Part shown: positions 1-4,885 of the stretch, one piece after another
Position numbering within the stretch: the stretch's first letter is position 1
Layout of the letters: every line of letters begins with the position of its first letter
NCBI GenBank assembly: GCA_030631875.1
Contig: DAOVKH010000116.1
Location: 1 to 5,878, forward strand
Direction of reading: 5' to 3'
Length of the DNA stretch: 5,878 nt
DNA from: Deltaproteobacteria bacterium
Lineage (GTDB): Bacteria; Desulfobacterota; GWC2-55-46; DRQE01
Position numbers and translations under genes: made by a program
Notes under the pieces: generated by a model
The model's input: only the letters and a program-made list of their open reading frames with translations
What the model was told of the DNA's origin: nothing
Database searches by the model: none

Positions 1-1
1 G

Positions 2-316
2 CAGTCCACTCTAAAGAAGATACCGCTCGTGGGGCTCGTATCGGAGAATATCGTATACCATGTTAAGTACCTCATAACCAAAGATATACTAAAGCAAATC
101 GAGAGCAAGAAGACGGGGATAATACAAAGATTCAGCGATAAGGTGGATGTTCGCACCATGCTCGCCTCACGCATAGATGGTTTGGACCTAAAAAGTTTTG
201 AGGGTCTCCTAACTAAGTTCGTATCCCGTGAGCTTAAACACATCGAATTATTAGGTGCCGTAATGGGCTTTTCCATAGGAGTATTACAATCGATATCATT
301 CTATCTACTCTACTAA
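2..316 (+). CDS. DUF445 family protein, C-terminal fragment (gene begins before the window)
   Basis: The reading frame is open from base 2 to the TAA at 314-316. The GTG at 29 lies inside continuous coding sequence (QSTLKKIPL precedes it), so this is the 3' end of a longer gene rather than a 95-residue protein. The last ~35 residues, with RELKHIELLGAVMGF followed by a hydrophobic stretch, match my memory of the C-terminus of DUF445 (YheB-like) proteins, where a conserved helix leads into a final membrane segment. DUF445 proteins are membrane-associated and lack a well-defined biochemical role. The upstream part is amphipathic and charged, as expected for the long helical body of the family. 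thiD follows after 13 nt, so the two are probably co-transcribed. The family call rests on the short C-terminal signature only. Confidence 0.72.
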   Translation, partial: QSTLKKIPLVGLVSENIVYHVKYLITKDILKQIESKKTGIIQRFSDKVDVRTMLASRIDGLDLKSFEGLLTKFVSRELKHIELLGAVMGFSIGVLQSISFYLLY

Positions 317-329
317 AGGTACGTCGCTG

Positions 330-1076
330 ATGGCTTCGCGCACGACGATAAAGACCGTCTTAAGTATCGCCGGCTCAGACCCGTCATCAGGAGCAGGCCT
401 TCAGCGAGACATACTTACATTCAAGGATATGGGCGTTCGCCCCCTTTCGGCGGTAAGTGCCATAACCGTACAGGACTCAAAGAAGGTCTTTAAGGTCGAG
501 GCCGTTAAAAGCTCACTCCTGCGCAACCAAGTCTCGGCACTCGCAGATGAATTTAAGGTAGACGCCTTAAAGATAGGAATGCTGGCGACAAAGGAAAACG
601 TCCAAGTAGTCAGATGGTTAATCGAAAAATATAACTTTAAAGTAGTCGTCCTCGATACTATAATTAAGTCAAGTAGCGGGAAGTACCTCCTAAAGCGAGA
701 TGCCATTAAGGCATTAAAGGAACTCATAGCCGCCACTACCGCCGTAACGCCAAATACCGACGAAGCAGAGGTCTTAAGTGGAGTACGCATCACCAATATA
801 GCCGCCATGGAGAGTGCGGCAAAGATTATATACTCGCTTGGCACGGCGCATGTTATAGTGACAGGTGGGCATCTAAGGGGCACGGTGGTAACGGACGTAC
901 TCTACGACGGCCATAAATACACACACTTTAAGGGTTCACGGATCCGAGCCACAAAGTCGAAGCTACACGGCACGGGGTGCGCGTTTTCATCGGCACTTAC
1001 GGCGGCAATCGCAAATGGCAGTAAGATTGAAGACGCCATACGGATAGCCAAAGATTACGTCGTAAAGTCTTTATAA
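330..1076 (+). CDS. thiD: Hydroxymethylpyrimidine/phosphomethylpyrimidine kinase ThiD
   Basis: Cytoplasmic ribokinase-fold kinase that phosphorylates HMP and then HMP-phosphate to HMP-pyrophosphate, the pyrimidine half of thiamine. Family motifs appear in order: IAGSDPSSGAG at residues 13-23 followed by LQRD, KIGML at 81-85, LDTIIKSSSG at 108-117, TPNTDEAE at 140-147, GGH at 179-181, TDVLYDG near 188-194, and the anion-hole motif HGTGC at 213-217 with the catalytic cysteine C217. At 248 residues it is slightly short for the family (about 260-270) but complete, with no fused ThiE domain. Oddities: the usual LDPVM reads LDTII (P to T at 110), and LQRD replaces the common IQAD. The ATG at 330 has AAAGG about 10 nt upstream. 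No TPP riboswitch can precede it in the 13-nt gap, so any thiamine control would act further upstream. Confidence 0.93.
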   Translation: MASRTTIKTVLSIAGSDPSSGAGLQRDILTFKDMGVRPLSAVSAITVQDSKKVFKVEAVKSSLLRNQVSALADEFKVDALKIGMLATKENVQVVRWLIEKYNFKVVVLDTIIKSSSGKYLLKRDAIKALKELIAATTAVTPNTDEAEVLSGVRITNIAAMESAAKIIYSLGTAHVIVTGGHLRGTVVTDVLYDGHKYTHFKGSRIRATKSKLHGTGCAFSSALTAAIANGSKIEDAIRIAKDYVVKSL

Positions 1077-1087
1077 AAAACAGCTGA

Positions 1088-2773
1088 GTGGAGATTCTCT
1101 TGATTAAAGACAATAAGAATAATCACAAGCCCGTAAAGTATAGAAGCGAGCTAAGTGCCCTTTGGCCAATCATCGGGCTCGTTATAGTACTAGCCGTAGC
1201 GGCAACATCGTGGCAGGCGTTATCGGGCATAAAGGACTACATAAAGCTCGATATCGCAAACAAACTTGAGACGATACTCCATACGACAAATAATGCCATG
1301 AACGGTTGGGCCGAAGACCGCAAGAGAGCGGCACTCAACCTAACCAAAAGACCAGACACGCAGAGACTATTCAAGAGCCTTCTCGCAACATCGCAGAACA
1401 AAACCGCCCTCAAGAAGAATAAGGCGCTCAAAGTACTGCGCGAGATAATAACGCCATACCTTGATGAACGCTCGGACTTGGGCTTCTTTCTAATATCACG
1501 CGACCATATTAATGTAGCCTCCATGCGTGACGAAAACCTCGGCATCATAAACCTCCTCTCCAAGGAAGGCGACTACTTAGATAACATCTTCAATGGTAAG
1601 GCCGAGATAGTGCTTCCCATGCGTTCCGATGTTTTATTGCCAGGCTTATCAGGAGACCTTACGACCAATGAACCGACTATGTTCGTTGGCGTTCCTGTTT
1701 ACTCGGCTGACGGAGAAGTCGCGGCGGCATTCGCCATACGGATAGACCCGTCGCTTAACTTTACACGCATAGCACAGGTTGGACGACTCGGAAGAACAGG
1801 AGACCCCTACGGTTTCGACACTTCAGGACGCCTCATAACCGAGAGCCGCTTTAATGAAGATCTCAGAACAATCGGACTCCTCAAAGAAGGCGCGCATTCC
1901 ATACTCTCCATAGCGATCAACGACCCGGGCGGCGACATGACCACAGGCTTTACCCCTAAGAAAGCCCACGACAAATTACCATTGACCAAGATGGCCGCAA
2001 GTGCCACCTCAGGTAAAGACGGAACCGACATAGACGGCTACCGCGACTACCGGGGCGTAGATGTAGTCGGCTCATGGCTATGGAACAACAACCTGAACTT
2101 CGGGTTAGCCATAGAAATAAACGTCTCCGAGGCTTACTCCACCTACAATTCCATACGCAAGATAGTCCTAACCGTAATCATTGTAACGATAGCGCTCTTC
2201 ACAATCTTCACCTTCTCCATAGTCTCGCAGAACTTCACATTATCGCGTGAAGTCTTAGAACGCCGACGCCTCTCGGGAGAATTACTTCGACTGGCTACGA
2301 CCGACATAATGACCGGGGCATACAACAGAGCACAGCTCGATGAAATAATCTCAAAAGAAATAGAACGTTCCTTGAGGTTCGATCACCCGTTGTCTTTGAT
2401 AGTCTTCGACATAGACCACTTTAAGAAGATAAACGACACCTATGGACACACGGCAGGCGACGTAGCACTTAAATCAATAGCGAAGATAGTGCGCACTACC
2501 TTAAGGAGCACCGACCACTTCATACGTTGGGGCGGTGAAGAATTTATATTGGTAACCTCGGAGACGGATATAAACGGCGCAAAAGATATCGCCGAGAGGA
2601 TACGAAAGAGCGTAGAAGATTTCTCCTTTGGAGAGAGCGGGAAGATTACCATAAGCTTCGGAGTAACGACGCTTAGAGAAGGCGATGATAGAGAATCAAT
2701 GGTCATACGCGCCGATAAAGCCCTATACGCCGCGAAAGATAACGGCAGAAACCGCGTAGAGACGATACTTTAG
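1088..2773 (+). CDS. Membrane-bound diguanylate cyclase with extracytoplasmic Cache-like sensor and C-terminal GGDEF domain
   Basis: Predicted to make cyclic di-GMP from two GTP in response to an extracytoplasmic signal. Order: cytoplasmic N-terminus; TM1 about residues 25-45; extracytoplasmic region about 46-356; TM2 about 359-380; short linker; GGDEF domain 402-561. The region around 198-219 (FVGVPVYSADGEVAAAFAIRID) has the look of a double Cache (dCache) domain. The GGDEF domain looks fully active: DIMTGAYNR at 406-414, FDIDHFKKINDTYGH from 440 with metal/substrate residues D441, N449 and D458 in the same spacing as PleD, and the signature GGEEF at 482-486. An RxxD inhibitory site (R473-D476) lies exactly five residues before GGEEF, so product feedback inhibition is expected. 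It follows thiD by 11 nt. The ligand cannot be read from the sequence. The start may be TTG at 1100 instead of GTG at 1088. Confidence 0.92.
   Translation: MEILLIKDNKNNHKPVKYRSELSALWPIIGLVIVLAVAATSWQALSGIKDYIKLDIANKLETILHTTNNAMNGWAEDRKRAALNLTKRPDTQRLFKSLLATSQNKTALKKNKALKVLREIITPYLDERSDLGFFLISRDHINVASMRDENLGIINLLSKEGDYLDNIFNGKAEIVLPMRSDVLLPGLSGDLTTNEPTMFVGVPVYSADGEVAAAFAIRIDPSLNFTRIAQVGRLGRTGDPYGFDTSGRLITESRFNEDLRTIGLLKEGAHSILSIAINDPGGDMTTGFTPKKAHDKLPLTKMAASATSGKDGTDIDGYRDYRGVDVVGSWLWNNNLNFGLAIEINVSEAYSTYNSIRKIVLTVIIVTIALFTIFTFSIVSQNFTLSREVLERRRLSGELLRLATTDIMTGAYNRAQLDEIISKEIERSLRFDHPLSLIVFDIDHFKKINDTYGHTAGDVALKSIAKIVRTTLRSTDHFIRWGGEEFILVTSETDINGAKDIAERIRKSVEDFSFGESGKITISFGVTTLREGDDRESMVIRADKALYAAKDNGRNRVETIL
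1090..1093 (+). promoter_or_regulatory. Shine-Dalgarno-like GGAG favouring a TTG start at 1100 for the cyclase
   Basis: The GTG at 1088 is preceded by an A-rich stretch and CAGCTGA, with no convincing Shine-Dalgarno. GGAG at 1090-1093 sits 6 nt before an in-frame TTG at 1100, a good ribosome-binding arrangement. Using it would shorten the protein by four residues without affecting TM1. Both starts remain possible. Confidence 0.4.
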
Positions 2774-2781
2774 ATTAACTC

Positions 2782-2812
2782 AAGACCTTAACACTTCAAC
2801 GCTAACGGTCTT
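2782..2812 (+). terminator. Weak hairpin just after the cyclase gene
   Basis: AAGACC at 2782-2787 pairs with GGTCTT at 2807-2812. The stem continues past one bulged base with TTA/TAA, and the loop is about 10 nt. It begins 8 nt after the stop codon, but no T-run follows, so it is at best a poor intrinsic terminator or a 3'-end stabilising hairpin. Confidence 0.22.
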
Positions 2813-2879
2813 ATGAAGCAGCCCCCTGCGCATTTTCCGCCATACCCCTGCAGACACAAATAAGAAAAGAAAAAAGCAG

Positions 2880-2900
2880 ATCCTGAAATAAATTCAGGAT
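2880..2900. repeat. Perfect 8-bp palindrome (ATCCTGAA/TTCAGGAT), likely dispersed repeat and possible leftward terminator
   Basis: ATCCTGAA (2880-2887) and TTCAGGAT (2893-2900) flank a 5-nt loop, ATAAA. With its flanks (CAGATCCTGAA ... TTCAGGATGACA) it resembles a short palindromic intergenic repeat I recall as common in many bacterial genomes; this needs a search to confirm. Read leftward, the hairpin is followed after 4 nt by a long T-rich tract (the complement of the A-rich stretch at 2857-2876). It could therefore act as an intrinsic terminator for transcription coming from radC. Confidence 0.55.
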
Positions 2901-2922
2901 GACAACCTTGAAGGATGCAAGG

Positions 2923-2953
2923 CCGCCTTTGCGGAATAATGTTCTTCTTTTTT
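2923..2953 (+). terminator. Possible weak rightward terminator
   Basis: CCGC (2923-2926) and GCGG (2931-2934) form a 4-bp GC stem around the loop CTTT. A T-rich stretch follows at 2941-2953, ending in six consecutive Ts. The 6-nt gap before that stretch and the short stem make it weak. Together with the palindrome at 2880-2900 it would form a back-to-back terminator pair. Confidence 0.22.
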
Positions 2954-2978
2954 CCAGACAATCGGTCTATGGCAACTT

Positions 2979-3114
2979 TCAAAGCCGCACAGCTACAACT
3001 TAGTGGCAAAGAGAATTGGTCGTATTCGAGGAACGCAAAGGCTGAAGAGTGAGGCGTACTTTCAGGTACGTCGAGTGACCTATTTTGAAGCGTAACGCAG
3101 GGTACGGAGACTTA
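2979..3114 (+). ncRNA. Array unit 1: candidate structured RNA hairpin
   Basis: Stem I pairs GCCGC (2984-2988) with GTGGC (3003-3007), including one G.U. The main hairpin has CGTAC (3055-3059), loop TTTCAG, GTACG (3066-3070), flanked by GAGTGAGG (3047-3054) and TCGAGTGA (3071-3078). These can stack as G.U, G-C, then tandem G.A, G.U and G.A pairs. Outside this, a 7-nt insertion (3079-3085) interrupts the 3' strand, after which A-U, tandem G.A and GCT/AGC (3041-3043 with 3089-3091) can pair. An alternative outer stem is ACGC (3033-3036) with GCGT (3090-3093). This is the least regular of the three hairpins. Confidence 0.4.
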
Positions 3115-3250
3115 TCAAAGCCGTAAGCTACAACTCAGCGGCAAAGAAAAATCTTCGTAATCAAGGCACGGTGTAGGCTGAAGAGTGAGTCGTACTTTTA
3201 GGTACGTCGAGTGATGAAGCCTGTGCCGTAACGCAGAGTACGGAGATTTA
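3115..3250 (+). ncRNA. Array unit 2: candidate structured RNA hairpin, most regular copy
   Basis: Stem I pairs GCCGT (3120-3124) with GCGGC (3137-3141). The main hairpin can pair almost without interruption from 3168 to 3229. The outer 12-bp arm is ACGGTGTAGGCT (3168-3179) with AGCCTGTGCCGT (3218-3229), containing three successive G.U wobbles. Then come a tandem G.A pair (3180-3181 with 3216-3217), one A-U, the GAGTGA/GAGTGA block (3183-3188 with 3209-3214), G-C, U.U, and CGTAC/GTACG (3191-3195 with 3202-3206) closing a 6-nt loop. Pairings were found by eye and no folding energy was computed. Confidence 0.45.
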
Positions 3251-3376
3251 TCGAAGTAGCACTTAGCGGCAAAGAGAAAAGTTCATATGCAAGGCGTATG
3301 AGATATTGAGAACGAGTCGTACTTCCAGTACGTCGAGTGAACAAATATTGAGTACAACAAAGCAGATGGGCTTTTA
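3251..3376 (+). ncRNA. Array unit 3: candidate structured RNA hairpin, stem I deleted
   Basis: About 10 nt that form the 5' arm of stem I in the other copies are missing. The main hairpin can pair from 3296 to 3355: GTAT with GTAC at the base (one wobble), a tandem G.A pair, then GATATTG (3302-3308) with CAAATATT (3342-3349) around one bulged A. An A.A mismatch leads into the conserved block GAACGA (3310-3315) against GAGTGA (3335-3340), then G-C, U.U and CGTAC/GTACG around the 5-nt loop TTCCA. The arm sequence differs entirely from unit 2, yet the hairpin architecture is kept. Confidence 0.42.
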
Positions 3377-3386
3377 TCAAAAAGCC
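3369..3386 (-). terminator. Hairpin closing the array, 5 nt after the radC stop
   Basis: GGCTTTT (3369-3375) and AAAAGCC (3380-3386) form a perfect 7-bp stem with a 4-nt loop. On the minus strand it begins 5 nt after the radC stop codon. The stem itself is T/A-rich at its tip, but the following minus-strand sequence (CATCTGCTTTG) is not a proper U-tract. It may therefore be a weak terminator or simply the conserved 3' end of the repeat, whose inner copies have a shorter version (CTT/AAG). Confidence 0.35.
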
Positions 3387-3391
3387 GCACA

Positions 3392-4096
3392 TCAGAACCA
3401 CCCCATATCCTTACCGCTCACATACCCACTCTTGCCGATTATAATATGATCATGCACTACGATATCAACACCTTTAGCGGCGTTGATGAGTTCACGCGTC
3501 AACTCACGATCGCGCGCCGACGGTGTCGGGTCGCCGCTCGGATGGTTATGGACAAATATAATACTCCGCGCATTGTGCTTAAAGGCACGTTCTATGGCCT
3601 TACGTGGATAAACGATGGTCTGGTCAATCGTCCCCTCATGGAGGACTTCAAAGTCCAGTATCTCGTTCTTGGTATTCATATATACGGCAAGAAACTTCTC
3701 GACCTTCTCGCCCGAAAGTTTCAGGTGCAGGTAATCTACTACATCCTTAGCCCCACGGACTACGGCCTTGGCGGCCGTCTTTTCTTTCAGGTACTCGGCG
3801 CAGACCTCTTTGATGAGGCATATATGTATCGCACAATTCTCGCCTATCCCCTTGACACTCTTAAGCTCATCTATGGTTGCGTCGAGCACACCACGAAGCC
3901 CCTTAAAACGAGCTATCAAGAGCTTTGCCAAAGGCTTTACGTCACGCCTCGGTATGGCATAGGTGAGCAGGAGCTCTACTATCTCGTAGTCGTGAAACCC
4001 CTTAATGCCGACCTTGAGGAATCTTTCACGAAGCCTTTCGCGATGACCGCCACCGCCGATAATAGTGGCGGCATTATTCTTTTCTTTTGTACTCAT
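3392..4096 (-). CDS. radC: RadC family JAMM/MPN-domain protein
   Basis: A complete RadC family protein of 234 residues, close to the family norm (about 220-230). The N-terminal UPF0758/helix-hairpin-helix part includes GHRERLRERFL (17-27), FHDYEIVELLLTYAIPRRD (34-52), and a DNA-binding-type hairpin around VKGIG (81-85). The C-terminal MPN domain carries the metalloprotease-like JAMM signature HNHPSGDPTPSARD: H183, H185 and D196 with the normal ten-residue gap, and upstream glutamates E150/E154 as candidate fourth residues. DHIIIG follows at 216-221. RadC was named for a repair phenotype later traced to another gene (recG); its real biochemical role is unsettled. The gene lies 27 nt downstream of the UDG-like gene, so the two are probably one transcript. 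A purine-rich GGAGAGAGG lies about 12 nt before the ATG, rather far for a Shine-Dalgarno. Confidence 0.94.
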   Translation of the reverse strand: MSTKEKNNAATIIGGGGHRERLRERFLKVGIKGFHDYEIVELLLTYAIPRRDVKPLAKLLIARFKGLRGVLDATIDELKSVKGIGENCAIHICLIKEVCAEYLKEKTAAKAVVRGAKDVVDYLHLKLSGEKVEKFLAVYMNTKNEILDFEVLHEGTIDQTIVYPRKAIERAFKHNARSIIFVHNHPSGDPTPSARDRELTRELINAAKGVDIVVHDHIIIGKSGYVSGKDMGWF

Positions 4097-4123
4097 CTTC
4101 TGAGGTGGCCTCTCTCCAACAAA

Positions 4124-4816
4124 TTACGCTTTAACTAAAAACTCCATAACGCCCTGTAAGACCTTCCACGCCTCGGCCTTAAGCTCAGGGTTTCTATTCA
4201 TATCTGACGGATGGACGACAGTTACCGTCTTTACACCTCTGTAGTGAGTCTTATACTTCGGCGCACCGTGGCTTGATATTATCATATCCGCACTCTTAGA
4301 GCCGAGAGCCACGATAACCTTCGGCGCTAAGAGCTTTAGCTCTTCATTAAAGTGTGGCAGACACTTCTTAATGTCCTCCCTCTGCGGGGGTCTGCCCGAA
4401 GGAGATACGCACTTTACGATAGACGTTATATATACTTCGTCTGGCTCCAACTTCATGGCCTTGATTATCCTTCCGAGCAGGTCCATGTCGCGGCTCTGCA
4501 TAAGACTACCGCCCGAGTATGTAGCTACGGTCGGCGTTGCTACGACGAATACGACACTAGCGCCTTTTGCCTCAGACGGTGCGCCCTCACCCATCACGAC
4601 GTGCGCCTTCTTAAGTGGCTCGTCACATAGCTCGCACCCCTTGAAGCTTGCCTGCAGAGCCGCGAGCTTGGTGTCCTTATCGGGATTAGATGGGGTCGTA
4701 GGCGTGGCTACCTCCACGGGCATGGAAAAAGGCACTCGCCTCACACCGAGGTCTTGGAAGTACTGAAGCCTCTTCGCCGCGAGCCTTATGATATTATTAT
4801 ACTCTTCGTTATTCAT
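4124..4816 (-). CDS. Divergent family-4-like uracil-DNA glycosylase, iron-sulfur type, with altered active-site motifs
   Basis: Family 4 UDGs excise uracil from DNA and hold a [4Fe-4S] cluster. This 230-residue protein has the matching framework: an N-terminal helical extension (about 1-27) and Pro/Thr-rich linker (about 33-46), then CELC (C61, C64), EVYITSIVKC (C136), a cysteine 16 residues later (C152), KVIVALGSKSAD (166-177), and the late motif VHPSDMNRNP (201-210). All four cluster cysteines are therefore present. Active-site motifs are not: the GEAPG segment aligns with VATPT (92-96), the G-x-PFVG-x-AG segment with GGSLMQSRDMD (102-112), and the asparagine of the PPxNR motif is replaced in VSPSGRPP (137-144). 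It may be a glycosylase with another specificity or a non-catalytic DNA-binding relative. No clear Shine-Dalgarno precedes the ATG, but the N-terminal helix with LQYFQDLGV supports this start. Confidence 0.8.
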   Translation of the reverse strand: MNNEEYNNIIRLAAKRLQYFQDLGVRRVPFSMPVEVATPTTPSNPDKDTKLAALQASFKGCELCDEPLKKAHVVMGEGAPSEAKGASVVFVVATPTVATYSGGSLMQSRDMDLLGRIIKAMKLEPDEVYITSIVKCVSPSGRPPQREDIKKCLPHFNEELKLLAPKVIVALGSKSADMIISSHGAPKYKTHYRGVKTVTVVHPSDMNRNPELKAEAWKVLQGVMEFLVKA

Positions 4817-4846
4817 AATGTTTTAAAATTCATAGTCTTTTTTACC

Positions 4847-4876
4847 TTTACAAAGTACAAGCCCAAGAGCTACCAT
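4847..4876 (+). promoter_or_regulatory. Possible promoter for the phospholipase gene
   Basis: TTTACA (4847-4852) resembles a -35 box and TACCAT (4871-4876) a -10 box, with an 18-nt spacer, inside the 69-nt divergent gap between the UDG-like and phospholipase genes. Transcription would start only a few bases before the ATG at 4886, giving a nearly leaderless mRNA, which weakens the call. No clear promoter was found for the opposite direction. Confidence 0.25.
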
Positions 4877-4885
4877 ATAGGTATC

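Larger units (their letters stand above)
2979..3386 (+). repeat. Tandem array of three diverged ~136-nt structured units
   Basis: The anchor TCAAAG/TCGAAG recurs at 2979, 3115 and 3251, and a closing TCAAAAAG lies at 3377, giving a period of 136, 136 and 126 nt. Shared blocks in each unit: CAACTYAGYGGCAAAG (partly deleted in copy 3); a GAGTGA-like box; CGTAC, a 5-6-nt loop, GTACG; TCGAGTGA; then a linker. The linker is 26 of 29 identical between 3092-3120 and 3228-3256, and more diverged in copy 3. Sequences between the box and the shared blocks differ between units but can pair within each unit. Partial similarity just before 2979 (GGTCTATGGCAACTT) suggests the array starts inside an earlier, decayed unit. 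The array fills the end of a convergent gap, touches the radC 3' end, and carries no gene. Confidence 0.85.
2774..3391. other. 618-nt non-coding gap between convergent operons
   Basis: I see no credible protein gene here. Frames that stay open for 60-75 codons on the minus strand cross repeats and have no recognisable protein features. From left to right it holds a weak hairpin (2782-2812), an A-rich tract (2857-2876), a perfect 8-bp palindrome (2880-2900), a small hairpin followed by a T-rich stretch (2923-2953), and the three-unit structured repeat array (2979-3386). No tRNA, rRNA, transposase remnant or CRISPR is visible. Confidence 0.75.

Noticed and set aside
401..883. Leftward open frame of 160 codons
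   Set aside because: Antisense to thiD, which is well supported by motifs; no domain features of its own.
2788..3009. Small leftward frame of 73 codons
   Set aside because: It reads through the palindromic repeat (giving a CHPEFISGS-like peptide typical of such repeats) and ends inside the array; not a protein gene.
2979..3386. CRISPR array
   Set aside because: The 136-nt period, diverged internally paired units, lack of short identical repeats with unique spacers, and absence of cas genes all speak against it.
2979..3386. Integron attC array, retron or insertion-sequence remnant
   Set aside because: No GTTRRRY/RYYYAAC core sites, no reverse transcriptase, no transposase fragments, and no terminal inverted repeats with target duplication could be seen.
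3198..3401. Leftward frame of 67 codons overlapping the radC 3' end
   Set aside because: It crosses the repeat array, its sequence simply reflects the repeat, and no ribosome-binding site or domain is visible.
3446..4138. Long rightward open frame of 230 codons
   Set aside because: It runs antisense over nearly all of radC, which has full family motifs; its own translation shows no recognisable domain. It is a shadow frame.
4371..4766. Rightward frames of 92 and 131 codons inside the UDG-like gene
   Set aside because: Antisense shadows of a gene with conserved cysteine and HP motifs.
4754..4885. Upstream start for the phospholipase gene
   Set aside because: It would overlap the UDG-like gene by about 60 nt and put 44 extra residues before a textbook signal peptide; the ATG at 4886 fits much better.
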